Origin: JAUIIK01 sp041390865
GTDB lineage: Bacteria > Chloroflexota > Chloroflexia > Thermomicrobiales > CFX8
Reading direction: 5' to 3'
DNA: 64,000 nucleotides
Assembly (NCBI GenBank): GCA_041390865.1
Contig: JAWKPC010000002.1
Coordinates: 1-64,000 of the forward strand
Part shown: one piece after another, positions 51,212 to 60,718 of the stretch
Layout of the letters: every line of letters begins with the position of its first letter
How positions within the stretch are numbered: position 1 is the first letter of the stretch
Translations under genes and position numbers: made by a program
The notes under the pieces: model-generated
What the model was told of the DNA's origin: nothing
Database searches by the model: none
The model's input: the letters and a program-made list of their open reading frames with translations, nothing else

Positions 51212-53533
51212 GTGGACCGCACCACACCGCTGATCCCGGTACCGGTCCTTGCTGCCCTGATTCTACTGGGGTTTTTCGCCCTCTGGATCACTGCGCGGCC
51301 CGGGATAAGAGCTCGTCTGCCCTGGCTCTTCCCGGAGACCGCCGCCATCTTTGCGCTCTCGATTCTCCACCTGCTCTTCTTCTGGCAGCCGTACCGGTCT
51401 GCCGCACAGGTTCCGGCCGGCGGGGGCGATCTCGCATCGTTCTTCTATCCGATCCACGCATTTGCGGCACGGGAAGTCCAGAACGGACGATTTCCGTTCT
51501 GGAGCCCGCATCAATTCAGCGGCATGCCCCATCTCGCAAACTTTCAGACGGCATCGCTCTACCCGCCGAATCTCGTCGCCTACCTCCTCTCTGAGCCGTT
51601 CAGCTATGCGGCTCTCGAGCGGCTCGCCCTGCTCCATTTCCTGCTGGCGAGCATCGGCGTCTACTGGCTGGCGCGTGTGCTCGGAATCAGCCGTCTCGTG
51701 TCCGTGATAGCCGGGATTATCTTCGCCTACTCGGGCTTCATGGCCGCCCATCTCGGCCACTACCCGATGCTGGTCACCGCCGCCTGGGCGCCGGTGGTCT
51801 ATGCCGCGCTGATCGCGTCGATGCGACGGAACTCTTGGCCGCTGGCGCTCGGAGGGTCGCTGGCCCTGGTCATGGCGATTCTCGGGGGCCACCAGCCGAT
51901 GCTCCTGCTCGTTCTCAGCGGCGCCGGCCTGGTCGCCATCTTCGAGCTCTGGAGACTTACCGGCTACGGACGTCCCGAAACATGGCGAACGTCAATCCTA
52001 TTCATGAAGATTCGCCGCGCCGCTGTCCGGTGCGCCGTTCTCCTCGTTCTGGCGTTGGGGATCACCCTGCCAGTGCTCGGGCCGGCGCTGGAACTGACCG
52101 GCTACACATCCCGAAGCGAGCTCTCCTATAGGGAGGCTTCGGAATTTTCCGTCGAGCCCCTGGCCTTGCTTCATATGGTTTTGCCGACCGTGTATGGCTC
52201 GAACCCGACCGATTTCTGGGGACCATTTTCGAACACCGAGATCTGGGGATACGCGGGCATCGCGACCCTGATCCTCGCTGGACTTGGACTCGTATCGGGC
52301 CGCACGCGTTCGAGATTCTTCTGGGGCGGCCTGCTGGCTTTGGGGTTGCTCTACGCCGTTGGCCCGTATACACAGGTTCATGGCTGGCTCTACGCGTTCA
52401 CTCCCGGTTTCGACCGGGTCCGCGGAGCCGGGCGCGCCTACTTCTTCGTCGATCTCTCGCTGGCGCTGCTGGCCGGCTACGGTCTGAGCCGCATCCTCGA
52501 CCGGGCCAGGCAACCCGTTGCCTCTGTGACCACCGCTCTGCGAGCGATCGAACGCGGTACGCTGATTCTGGTCGGCGGACTGGTCATCTTCGTCATTCCG
52601 CTCTTCGCGTCGCTCGTGCTGGGCGTCAACGACCCGTCGAACCGGCCGATGATCGCGCTCGACAATCTGATGTTGCTGACGTTCTGGCTGGCGCTAACCG
52701 GCGGGACGATCGCCCTCGTCCGTCGAGATCGGCTGGGCTCGGCGGCCGCCGTCGTCTTGCTCGGCCTGATCGTCGTGCTCGATCTCTTCTCGGTAACGGC
52801 GCGCTTCAACCCGACGACCGAACCGATTCTCGATGGCTTCGACCATCCGGAGCTCGTCCAGTTCCTCGAAGACCAGCGCGACGAGTCCGGCCCATTCAGG
52901 GTCGACAACCGTTCGACGGCTCTCCAACCCGATGCGGCCAGGCTGTATGGATTCGACGCGGTCGGCGGGCTGGTCGACCCGCTAGCGCTGGAGAGCTACG
53001 AGGATTACCAGCAAGAAGCGGAAGACAATCTCGAATTCCTCCAGGAAGTCAACGCTCGCTACATCATTACCGACGCCGGTGAAACAATCTCGCCGGTGCC
53101 GGGAGGGTCGATCGCCTTCACGACCGACCGTTTGAACGTCTGGGAGATCCCGGAGTATCGATCGCGGGCCTGGCTCCTCGATAATCCCGGGCAGCAGATC
53201 AACGTTTCGGGACCGCGGCCCGGCAGGGTCGTCATATCCACCGACGACGATAATCCGGGCGGAGCCCTCGTCGTGGCGCAAGTTGATTACCCGGGCTGGA
53301 GCGCTTCCGCGAGCGGCGAATCGCTCGCGATCGACCGCTATCAGGGTACCCTTCAGCAGATCACGATTCCGGCCGGCGCGCAGACGATCGAGCTGACGTT
53401 TAGGCCCGCGCACTGGAACATCTGGCTCGGCGGCGGAATCGTAGCCGGACTCGTCTGGGCCGGGTTCTTCATCATGGCAACGGTCCCGATGGTGTCGAGA
53501 AGGGTGAGATGGTTCCGGCATGACGGCCATTGA
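51212..53533 (+). CDS. YfhO-family multi-pass membrane protein
   Basis: A 773-residue integral membrane protein with about 11-13 helices and a C-terminal extracytoplasmic beta domain (about 560-740). The N-terminal periplasmic-loop motif GGGDLASFFYPIHAFAA with ARE-NGRFPFWSPHQFSGMP is the YfhO/GT-C signature containing the acidic residue. YfhO relatives transfer sugars from lipid carriers to lipoteichoic or other glycans. It is followed with a 14-base overlap by a GT2 enzyme of the polyprenyl-phosphate sugar synthase type that could supply its donor. Confidence 0.85.
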   Translation: MDRTTPLIPVPVLAALILLGFFALWITARPGIRARLPWLFPETAAIFALSILHLLFFWQPYRSAAQVPAGGGDLASFFYPIHAFAAREVQNGRFPFWSPHQFSGMPHLANFQTASLYPPNLVAYLLSEPFSYAALERLALLHFLLASIGVYWLARVLGISRLVSVIAGIIFAYSGFMAAHLGHYPMLVTAAWAPVVYAALIASMRRNSWPLALGGSLALVMAILGGHQPMLLLVLSGAGLVAIFELWRLTGYGRPETWRTSILFMKIRRAAVRCAVLLVLALGITLPVLGPALELTGYTSRSELSYREASEFSVEPLALLHMVLPTVYGSNPTDFWGPFSNTEIWGYAGIATLILAGLGLVSGRTRSRFFWGGLLALGLLYAVGPYTQVHGWLYAFTPGFDRVRGAGRAYFFVDLSLALLAGYGLSRILDRARQPVASVTTALRAIERGTLILVGGLVIFVIPLFASLVLGVNDPSNRPMIALDNLMLLTFWLALTGGTIALVRRDRLGSAAAVVLLGLIVVLDLFSVTARFNPTTEPILDGFDHPELVQFLEDQRDESGPFRVDNRSTALQPDAARLYGFDAVGGLVDPLALESYEDYQQEAEDNLEFLQEVNARYIITDAGETISPVPGGSIAFTTDRLNVWEIPEYRSRAWLLDNPGQQINVSGPRPGRVVISTDDDNPGGALVVAQVDYPGWSASASGESLAIDRYQGTLQQITIPAGAQTIELTFRPAHWNIWLGGGIVAGLVWAGFFIMATVPMVSRRVRWFRHDGH

Positions 53534-54554
53534 ATCGCCAGCGAAACTGACAACTCCCGATGGACGTGCACAGATCGCCTTGAGCGTCGTCCTGCCGGTC
53601 AAAGACGAGTCTGGCAATCTCCGGCAGCTCTTCGAGGAGATCAGCCTGGCTGTCGCGGATGTCGCCCTTGACGGCGATACCGAGTTCATCTTCATCGACG
53701 ACGGGTCGAGCGACGGATCGGTGACGATCATCGAGGAACTCGTCCGGACGCATGCCGGCGTCAGCCTGATCCAGTTCCGCCGCAACTTCGGTAAATCAGC
53801 GGCGCTGGCGGCGGGATTCAGCGAAGCACGAGGAGAGTACGTCGTCACGCTCGACACCGACCTCCAGGACGTCCCCGGTGAGATGGGCAAGCTGCTGGAA
53901 CCACTCCAGTCGAACCGGGCAGACCTGGTATCCGGCTGGAAGACCCCGCGGCAGGATCCGCTGTCAAAGACGATCCCTTCGGTCATCTTCAACCAGACCG
54001 TCAGAATCCTGACTGGCATCCCGCTCCACGATTTCAACTGCGGCTTCAAAGCGTACCGGCATGAAGTGCTGGAGGAACTCCAGCTCTACGGCGAGATGCA
54101 CCGCTACATCCCGGTCCTCGCCCACTTTCGAGGCTTCAGCGTCTGCGAGGTCCCGGTCCGGCACCGGGCGCGGACCTACGGGCGCTCGAAGTTCGGAATC
54201 GAGCGAACATTCCGGGGGTTCTTCGATCTCCTGACCGTGCTCTTCCTGAACCACTACACCCGCAGGCCGCTCCACCTGTTCGGCTGGCTCGGCATTATGG
54301 CGCTCGGAGCCGGGTTCGCGATCAACGCCTACCTCGCAAATCTCAAACTCGTCTTTGGAGAAGCGATCGGGAACCGCCCCCTGTTGACCCTCGGAGTCCT
54401 GCTGATGCTGATTGGCGGGCAGTTCGTCATGTTCGGTCTGCTTGGGGAGATGATCGCCCACCAGACGAGAATCACGAACGAGAATCAGGGACGCCGGGCG
54501 CTCGACTACTCGATCCGCCGCATCGTTCGTCACGAGTCATTCGCGAATGACTGA
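53520..54554 (+). CDS. Polyprenyl-phosphate glycosyltransferase (GT2, DPM1/GtrB-like)
   Basis: A 344-residue GT2 enzyme with two C-terminal membrane helices. The nucleotide-sugar site is VVLPVKDESGNLRQLFEEIS (about 23) and FIFIDDGSSDGSV (about 59), the DXD-like block is VTLDTDLQDVPGEM (about 110), and RHRARTYGRSKFGIERTF (about 215) is the family lipid-acceptor loop. It transfers a sugar to undecaprenyl phosphate. The start overlaps the YfhO-like gene by 14 bases and the next gene starts before its stop, so the three are co-translated. Confidence 0.9.
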   Translation: MTAIESPAKLTTPDGRAQIALSVVLPVKDESGNLRQLFEEISLAVADVALDGDTEFIFIDDGSSDGSVTIIEELVRTHAGVSLIQFRRNFGKSAALAAGFSEARGEYVVTLDTDLQDVPGEMGKLLEPLQSNRADLVSGWKTPRQDPLSKTIPSVIFNQTVRILTGIPLHDFNCGFKAYRHEVLEELQLYGEMHRYIPVLAHFRGFSVCEVPVRHRARTYGRSKFGIERTFRGFFDLLTVLFLNHYTRRPLHLFGWLGIMALGAGFAINAYLANLKLVFGEAIGNRPLLTLGVLLMLIGGQFVMFGLLGEMIAHQTRITNENQGRRALDYSIRRIVRHESFAND

Positions 54555-55491
54555 GGACTTTCGCTGTCCGCTCTGCGGCGGCAGTGCGTTTCGCGCTCGC
54601 AGAACGCTCTACGACCGGATTGCCCGGACGACCGGGGAGAGCTTTACGCTCGTTGAATGCCGGAGTTGCGGCCTGCTGCGGCTTCATCCACAGCCGTCAG
54701 CCGGAACGCTCGAATCGGCCTATCCGGACGACTACGCCCCCTTCATTCGGCCCGGACTGTCAGGTCAGGCGAAACGCCTGCTCGAACGCAAGGGGGTGGG
54801 CGACATCTGGCCGTATCTCCAACCGCCGCGGGCGATCCTCGACGTCGGCTGCGCCGGTGGCGATCTGCTGGAGATGATCCGGGACGCCGGGAATCCCGAC
54901 GTCCATGGCCTGGAGCCGGACAGCTACGCCGCCGGCCTCACACGCGAGCGAGGCATCCCGGTAACCGAGGGGTATCTGGAAAACGCAGGATTCCCGGACC
55001 AGCGGTTCAGCACAGTGCTGCTCGATCACGTGCTGGAGCACGTCGACGATCCGGGCGTATTCATGGCTGAAATCCACCGCATCCTGACAGGTGGCGGCGC
55101 CGTCGTCGCCTGGCTCCCGAATGCAGACTCCGACGCCGCCCGGATGCTTGGCGGCTACTGGATGGGATACGACGCTCCCCGGCATCTGACGACGTTCAGC
55201 ATCCGGACACTCACCAGGCTTTTCGACAAGCACGGTTTCAGGATCGTCCAGATTCACCACGAACAGTCAGGGGTCGAGTGGGCCTGGGGTCTGAGACTCT
55301 GGCTACGCGAGCGGCTGCCGGCTGCGGAAGGGATCCTGAGACGCCTGCACGCCCTGATGATCCTCCTCGCCAGCCCGCTCGGCATCTACGCTGCCCGGCG
55401 CAAACGAAGCGGCCGGGTACGGGTGATCGCGGTCAAGCGATCCGGTCCGCACCCGGCCAACCCTGCCGAAATTTACGACCCGACGGCGTAG
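54547..55491 (+). CDS. SAM methyltransferase with zinc-ribbon N-terminus
   Basis: A 314-residue protein. The N-terminal zinc ribbon has CPLCGG and CRSCGL (about residues 6 and 38). A class I methyltransferase domain follows (AILDVGCAGGDLLEMI, about 96; LLDHVLEHVDDPGVFMAEIH, about 157). A C-terminal hydrophobic helix (HALMILLASPLGIYAARR) suggests membrane association. It overlaps the GT2 stop by eight bases. It belongs to the group that methylates sugars or lipid-linked glycans in surface polysaccharide clusters; the acceptor is unknown. Confidence 0.87.
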   Translation: MTEDFRCPLCGGSAFRARRTLYDRIARTTGESFTLVECRSCGLLRLHPQPSAGTLESAYPDDYAPFIRPGLSGQAKRLLERKGVGDIWPYLQPPRAILDVGCAGGDLLEMIRDAGNPDVHGLEPDSYAAGLTRERGIPVTEGYLENAGFPDQRFSTVLLDHVLEHVDDPGVFMAEIHRILTGGGAVVAWLPNADSDAARMLGGYWMGYDAPRHLTTFSIRTLTRLFDKHGFRIVQIHHEQSGVEWAWGLRLWLRERLPAAEGILRRLHALMILLASPLGIYAARRKRSGRVRVIAVKRSGPHPANPAEIYDPTA

Positions 55492-55532
55492 GACAACAAG
55501 TCAGGATGGCGAGCGCCCTATCGCCCGGTCAG

Positions 55533-56726
55533 TTACATCGCGTCCTTGATGACCTTCGCGAGACGGGCGATCCCGGTGTCGATCTCTTCCTCGGAGACGG
55601 CGCTGTAAGAGAGGCGTAGCGCGTTGCGGCCCGATCCATCCGAGTAGAACGACGTGCCGGGGATGTAGTCGACAAGGTTCTGCTGGGCGACCGGCTGAAG
55701 CTCAACGGCATCGACGCCTTCCGGAAGCGTGACCCAGATGAAGAACCCGCCGTTCGGTTCCGTCCAGCTCGCTCCCTCCGGCATTTCGCGTTCGAGAGCG
55801 GCGACCATGTGCCGGCACTTCGTCGCGTAGATCTTCCGGAGCTCGGCGATGTGATCGCGATGCTGGCCGGTCGAAATGAACCACTCCGCCATCGCGGCCG
55901 TGTAGGTGTTGCGAAGGCTATCCGTCCGGCCACGGGAAAGAACGGCGATGACATCCTCGGGACCGGCACACCACCCCAGGCGCATGCCGGCGGCGATCGT
56001 CTTCGACAGCGTTCCAAAGAGCAGCACGGAGCCGGGCTTGGCAATCCCGAACATGGTCGGCTTCTTCTCGCCGGAGAACCGGAGATCGATGTAGGCGTCG
56101 TCTTCGAGAATCAACAACCCGCGCTCGTCAGCGATCTTCGCCAGCCGCTCGCGCCGTTCGAGGCTGAGCTCGACACCAGCGGGATTCTGGAAGGTCGGGA
56201 TCGTGTAGAGGAACTTCGGCGACTTGCCCTCAGCCTCGAGGCGGTCGATCGCTTCAACGACCCTGTCCGGATTGACACCTTCTTCGTCGACCTCGACGCC
56301 AACGACTTCCGCCCCGGCGAGCCGGAACATACCGGTCGCGCCCATCCATGCTGGAGCATCGGCAAGAACGACGTCGCCTGGATCGACGAGCATGTCGACG
56401 ACGAGCCCGAGACCGCTGGCCGCACCGAGCGAGAGCAATATCTGCTCGGCTGTGACGTCGAGGTCATAGTCCTCGTTGAGCTTCTTGGCTAGAGCCAGAC
56501 TGAGCCCGTCCGGGCCGACCGGGTTTGCGTAGGACAGCGCGTCGCGCCGGTTGTTCTCGGCCAGAACATCGGCGGCCTTTGCCATTTCCTCCAGCGGCAG
56601 CGATTCGGGGTCCGGGTCTCCATACACGAAGGAAATCATTCCCTCGGGAGCGGTTCGCGACGGCCGTTTGATATCGGCGGCGATCTTTCCGCGTCGAGAC
56701 CAGCGTGTGCTCCAGCGTTCGTCCAC
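55533..56726 (-). CDS. PLP-dependent aminotransferase class I/II (2-aminoadipate transaminase-like)
   Basis: A 397-residue fold-type I aminotransferase. Substrate and PLP motifs are ISFVYGDPDPESLP (about 27), ILLSLGAASGLGLVVDMLVD (about 93), YTIPTFQNPAGVELSLERRE (about 170) and LLFGTLSKTIAAGMRLGW with the Schiff-base Lys (about 235). It resembles LysN/MocR-type transaminases without a regulator domain. GGAGAGGGAAG before GTG 56726 supports this start, ahead of ATG 56762 and ATG 56750. It is convergent with the methyltransferase gene. Confidence 0.85.
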   Translation of the reverse strand: MDERWSTRWSRRGKIAADIKRPSRTAPEGMISFVYGDPDPESLPLEEMAKAADVLAENNRRDALSYANPVGPDGLSLALAKKLNEDYDLDVTAEQILLSLGAASGLGLVVDMLVDPGDVVLADAPAWMGATGMFRLAGAEVVGVEVDEEGVNPDRVVEAIDRLEAEGKSPKFLYTIPTFQNPAGVELSLERRERLAKIADERGLLILEDDAYIDLRFSGEKKPTMFGIAKPGSVLLFGTLSKTIAAGMRLGWCAGPEDVIAVLSRGRTDSLRNTYTAAMAEWFISTGQHRDHIAELRKIYATKCRHMVAALEREMPEGASWTEPNGGFFIWVTLPEGVDAVELQPVAQQNLVDYIPGTSFYSDGSGRNALRLSYSAVSEEEIDTGIARLAKVIKDAM

Positions 56727-56802
56727 TCGTTCTTCCCTCTCCTGAAACATCAGCCCGTGCAAGGTACCGGGTCAGTGTACATGCTGCAGTACAGGGGCAA
56801 CG

Positions 56803-56834
56803 ATAAAGAGCCCGAGCGTACTCGGGCTCTTTAT
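56803..56834. terminator. Bidirectional rho-independent terminator
   Basis: A perfect 14-base stem ATAAAGAGCCCGAG/CTCGGGCTCTTTAT with loop CGTA; T-rich tail on either strand. It lies 27 bases after the XRE gene stop and upstream of the aminotransferase, so it ends the XRE message. Confidence 0.85.
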
Positions 56835-56860
56835 GGCGCTGGAGCCGCCGGATTCCGTAT

Positions 56861-57223
56861 TCAGGCCGACTTCTGGAAGGCCTGCAACAACTCCTGGCGC
56901 GACTCGATCGAGAGATTCAAGATTTCGCTGACCGCGTCCTCATCGACGCCGGCGCTATTGAGCACTTCCTCGAGATCGGCATCCAGCACGGCAACGTCCT
57001 GCTCGAGCTGAGCAAACTCATCGATACTGACGCCGAGAACGTGGGCGATACCCGCCAGGACAGTGAAGCTTGGAAGCGTCTGTCCTCGTTCGAGACGGCT
57101 CAGATGGGACGCCGAAATGCCAGCCTGTTCCGCCAGATCGTCAAGGGTCATATCCTGTTCGTGACGCAGCTTGCGGATCGCGGGACCGATCCGTTGACGC
57201 TGGACCACGGGACGTTGCACCAT
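56861..57223 (-). CDS. XRE-family helix-turn-helix regulator
   Basis: A 120-residue regulator. The Cro/C1 HTH spans residues 11-66 (IGPAIRKLRHEQDMTLDDLA, then EQAGISASHLSRLERGQTLP, SFTVLAGIAHVLGVSIDEF). The C-terminal 50 residues are an acidic helical segment (ADLEEVLNSAGVDEDAVSEI) that may dimerise or bind a partner. The regulon is unknown. The upstream 57224-57497 gap holds a perfect GATACT-GCAAA-AGTATC hairpin (57383-57399). Confidence 0.88.
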   Translation of the reverse strand: MVQRPVVQRQRIGPAIRKLRHEQDMTLDDLAEQAGISASHLSRLERGQTLPSFTVLAGIAHVLGVSIDEFAQLEQDVAVLDADLEEVLNSAGVDEDAVSEILNLSIESRQELLQAFQKSA

Positions 57224-57497
57224 GACATACTCCTCGCAATGAATGCCGGCCCATTTCCCAGACGACCGACACTCACATTATGGGCTCAAGGACAGACTCT
57301 CATATAGTAACAACCCTGCCGTCAAACGCAAGGCTGCCGAAACGGCCTGGCTTGTCCCACTCAACTGGACGTGATTTGCGCTGATACTGCAAAAGTATCG
57401 GCAAGTCGCCATAGGAATAGCATTATCCAGCGCGTTTTACAAGATTGTTTCAGTGCAATGACGGAGTAAAGGGCCAATGAAAGGTTGTGACAATTCG

Positions 57498-58283
57498 TCA
57501 GGCGACGAGCGAGGCACTTCCATGCTCAGCAGCCTTGGCGTCGAGATAGATCACGCCGCTTGCCTGGAGGCGGTGCAGCGACTTCAACACGCGGTCCCGG
57601 TCGCGTCCCGAAATCTCAACGAGTTGATCGAGTGACTTCGGCCCCCGGATCAGTGACACCAGGTAGATCCGCTCCTCGGGGTCGATCAGCGCCGCCGTCT
57701 CGGACGAAATTGCCGGGTTGAGCTTGAACGGCGTGTCGAGCATCCGCTCGGACGACCACTCGTCGGCCCGCCGGACGGCTTCGAAGACCTCGCTCTCGAT
57801 CGACACGTTGACCGTCTCGCCGCGCATGTCGGGTATGCCAGGGTCGAACCGATACTGCCCCGTCGGGTAGATCAACAATCGAAAGACAAGCTCGCCAAAT
57901 TGCCGGGCGATTGCTCGTTCGAGCTGGATCGAGGTGATGAATCCGAGTTCGATGAGCACCGAGCCCAGCGCAGGAGAATTTGGCTGGGTCTTCTGAACTT
58001 CCAGTGCCTTCTTGACCTGCCACTCGTCGATCAGTCCGGCGTCGACCAGGCGGGTCCCGAGGCGTTGGCTGCTGTCCGTCGAACGGGCCCCGACGAGCTT
58101 TCCCTGTCGGAAGGTGAACACCATGTGCGTCGAGTCGCTCACAAGCGTCAGCCAGCCCGATTTGTTCCGGCTTCCGAGAAACCAGAGCAGATCGGGAAGT
58201 GGAAAATCGAAGAGGTCACCCTGAAACGCCAAGTTGGGACTCCATCGAACTACGAGAGCCGGCAGCGCGACCGTGGCAGACAT
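57498..58283 (-). CDS. DUF4388 (PATAN-like) domain protein
   Basis: A 261-residue cytosolic protein. An N-terminal DUF4388 domain (FQGDLFDFPLPDLLWFLG, NKSGWLTLVSDSTHMVFTF, about 20-75) is followed by a helical segment resembling a second degenerate unit (LGTRLVDAGLIDEWQVKKAL, about 75-120) and a winged-helix-like end (LVEISGRDRDRVLKSLHRL). Such domains occur in bacterial polarity and signalling proteins that interact with small GTPases or response regulators. No partner is adjacent. The start MSATVALPALVVRWSP is the first Met. Confidence 0.82.
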   Translation of the reverse strand: MSATVALPALVVRWSPNLAFQGDLFDFPLPDLLWFLGSRNKSGWLTLVSDSTHMVFTFRQGKLVGARSTDSSQRLGTRLVDAGLIDEWQVKKALEVQKTQPNSPALGSVLIELGFITSIQLERAIARQFGELVFRLLIYPTGQYRFDPGIPDMRGETVNVSIESEVFEAVRRADEWSSERMLDTPFKLNPAISSETAALIDPEERIYLVSLIRGPKSLDQLVEISGRDRDRVLKSLHRLQASGVIYLDAKAAEHGSASLVA

Positions 58284-58401
58284 TTCGCTCTGTCCCTAGC
58301 CTATAGGTTCGCCTGGGGTTACAGGTACCTCCGTCGGTACCAGTTCGAGGGGGTACAGTTGGCCTGTCGATTCGTAGCCGATGAGCGGGAGGCGCCGCAA
58401 C

Positions 58402-59547
58402 GTGCATGTGGGGCTGATCGTACCTTCTTATGGTTGGGATGACTCGATTCAGATCCCTTCTCTGTCACTCCTCGCGGAAGGGCTCGCATCAAAGATCGAC
58501 GTGACGATCTTCCCTCTCAGAAACGCTGCTGCTCAGGAACCACCGAGCCAGAAGAACCCGCGCATCGTCGACCCGGGCGGCGCGGGTATGCAGTTTCGCT
58601 CGCTGGTAAAAACAGCCATTAGCGTTATCCGATCACGCCACAAGGATTATCCGTTCGACGTCTTCCATGCCTACTGGCTCTTCGAGCCGGGAGCGGTCGC
58701 AACGCTTGCGGGGCGGTTGCTGGGCGTCCCGGCCGTCGTCAGCGTCGGAGGCGCGGAGCTGACTTCCCTGCCGGCCATCGGCTATGGAGGGATGAGATCG
58801 CGACGGGGAAGGACGATCAACGCATCCATCATCCGGACGGCCCGCATCACCACCGGAGGCTCGCACTATGTCCTCGATCAGGCGGCCCGGGCGGTTCCAG
58901 CGGCCGCAGGACGACTACGATTCGCGCCGCTGCCAGTCAAAACCGGAACAACGGGCAGCATCGATCGGGATGCCGCCCGGAATGAGGAACTGGCAGGTTG
59001 TCTCTTGCAGGTCGGGGCCTATCTGCCGGTCAAAGGACAGGACCTGTCGGTTCGAGCGCTGGCGGAGCTGGCCGCTGACGAGCCGGACCTGACACTGACG
59101 ATGATTGGCGAGGATCCCGTCGGCTATCAACGCCGGATACATGACCTGGCCCGGCAACTGGGCGTCGCCGGTCGGGTTCGACTGCTGAACCGAATCCCCC
59201 ATTCCGGGCTGATGTCCCACTATCAACGCGCCGAAATGCTGCTCATGCCAAGCCGCCACGAGAGCCAGGGCATGGTCGTACTGGAGGCGGCTGTGCAGGG
59301 GCTCCCGACGATCGGATCGCCGGTTGGCGTCGTGCGCGATCTGGCGCCCGACGCCGCCGTCGCCCTCCAGGCTACGGATGACTTCCGTGGACTCGCCCGC
59401 GAAATCTCCCTGATGCTCGACAACGAGGAGCGACGCACCCGTCTCGTTATCGAGGCGCGCAAGGTCGCCGCAGAACGCTACGGAGTAGAGCCGGTCATCT
59501 CTCGCTGGCTCGAAATTTACAGGGAAGCGGCTGGAGATGGGGCGTAG
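58402..59547 (+). CDS. GT4-family glycosyltransferase
   Basis: A 381-residue GT-B fold enzyme. The N-terminal domain has VGLIVPSYGWDD and FDVFHAYWLFEPGAVAT. The C-terminal donor-binding domain has LQVGAYLPVKGQDLSVRALA (about 208) and the acidic EX7E-type block PSRHESQGMVVLEAAVQGLP (about 290). GGGAGG at 58386-58391 favours GTG 58402 (MHVGLIVPSYG) over ATG 58381. The last 11 bases overlap the next glycosyltransferase gene. The sugar and acceptor are unknown. Confidence 0.87.
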   Translation: MHVGLIVPSYGWDDSIQIPSLSLLAEGLASKIDVTIFPLRNAAAQEPPSQKNPRIVDPGGAGMQFRSLVKTAISVIRSRHKDYPFDVFHAYWLFEPGAVATLAGRLLGVPAVVSVGGAELTSLPAIGYGGMRSRRGRTINASIIRTARITTGGSHYVLDQAARAVPAAAGRLRFAPLPVKTGTTGSIDRDAARNEELAGCLLQVGAYLPVKGQDLSVRALAELAADEPDLTLTMIGEDPVGYQRRIHDLARQLGVAGRVRLLNRIPHSGLMSHYQRAEMLLMPSRHESQGMVVLEAAVQGLPTIGSPVGVVRDLAPDAAVALQATDDFRGLAREISLMLDNEERRTRLVIEARKVAAERYGVEPVISRWLEIYREAAGDGA

Positions 59548-60718
59548 CCGGTCGATGCGGATCCTGTATGTCTCGCCCTACTACGATGATCGGCTGGCAA
59601 ACCCGGAACAATCGCTCGACCGCTTTCCGATACTACGGGAACTCCCGCAAGCGATGGCCGCACGCGGGCACCAGGTTCGGGTCCTCAGCCTCGGCCCGAG
59701 AAACGGCATAACCGAGCGCGACTCGGTCCGCTACCGGTGGATATCTCCAGGGCCGCCGACCTGGTGGTTCGGACGCCTGGCGCACAGAATCCAGCCTCAC
59801 TACGGCCCGGCCTACTACCAGCCCTCGTTGGCGCTCGCCCGTTGCGTCCATTCGCTCGCGCCGGACATCACCCACATATTCGGCCTGACGATGGATCTTC
59901 AGCTCGCACTGATCAACATGATCGCAGGAAGCCGGACTCGAACCGTCGTCCACTATCACGGCGGCATCCCTCCATCGGGGAGGCTGCGCAGCCGCATCCA
60001 GCGGCTGGCAATCAGGGACATTGCCGTTGCCCTCTTCACCACCCTCGACCAGGCGGATGACTGGATTGCGGCCGGGATGCTTGCCCCCGCCCAGGTGGAT
60101 CAGCTTCTCGAAACGAGCAGCCCATTTCGCGGTATTCCCCGGGACGAAGCGAGACGGATCACCGGGATGACCGGCAATCCGGTCTACCTCTCGGTCGGAC
60201 GGCTGCATCCGATCAAAGATCCGATGACCCTCCTCGGCGGGTTCGCCGAGATCGCGCGCCGCCAGCCGGATGCGCGGCTCTATCTCTACTATCTGACGGA
60301 TGAGCTGCTCGACCAGATGATGACGCTCGTGCGATCCCTCCCCGACCTTCGGGATCGGGTCGAGTTTCGGGGACGTGCAACACCGGACCAGATGGAAGCG
60401 ATCTACTCCAGCGCCGACATCCTCCTCCAGGCCAGCGTCCGCGAATGGAGCGGTCTGGCGATTCTGGAGGCTATGTCCTGCGGTTGCGTGCCCGTCGTCA
60501 GCGACATCCCGTCATTCTCGACGATGACCGGCGGGGGAACATTCGGCAGACTTTTTCCTGCCGGAGATCGGCGAGCCCTCGCCGACGCAGCGATGTCGAT
60601 CGCCGATCTAGCCGAGATGTCTGCGGCAGTGAGAACTCACTTCGAACGGGAGCTGTCCTTCGCGGCGATGGCATCGAAGCTGGAACGGATCTATTCCGGG
60701 ATTGTCGAACCTGCGTAG
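59537..60718 (+). CDS. GT4-family glycosyltransferase
   Basis: A 393-residue GT-B enzyme beginning MRILYVSPYYDDRLAN at residue 7 (ATG 59555, an alternative start). Donor-domain motifs are VYLSVGRLHPIKDPMTLLGG (about 215) and ADILLQASVREWSGLAILEA (about 294), with MSCGCVPVVSDIP after it. Its N-terminal half binds the acceptor. It overlaps the upstream GT4 gene by 11 bases, so the two are probably sequential steps in one glycan. Its 3' end overlaps the convergent queC gene by 28 bases. Confidence 0.87.
   Translation: MGRSRSMRILYVSPYYDDRLANPEQSLDRFPILRELPQAMAARGHQVRVLSLGPRNGITERDSVRYRWISPGPPTWWFGRLAHRIQPHYGPAYYQPSLALARCVHSLAPDITHIFGLTMDLQLALINMIAGSRTRTVVHYHGGIPPSGRLRSRIQRLAIRDIAVALFTTLDQADDWIAAGMLAPAQVDQLLETSSPFRGIPRDEARRITGMTGNPVYLSVGRLHPIKDPMTLLGGFAEIARRQPDARLYLYYLTDELLDQMMTLVRSLPDLRDRVEFRGRATPDQMEAIYSSADILLQASVREWSGLAILEAMSCGCVPVVSDIPSFSTMTGGGTFGRLFPAGDRRALADAAMSIADLAEMSAAVRTHFERELSFAAMASKLERIYSGIVEPA

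Noticed and set aside
57300..57400. Second cyclic-di-GMP riboswitch in the XRE/DUF4388 gap
   Set aside because: A GCCG-AAA-CGGC hairpin is present but the GCAAAG and GGGNCTA elements are missing on both strands.
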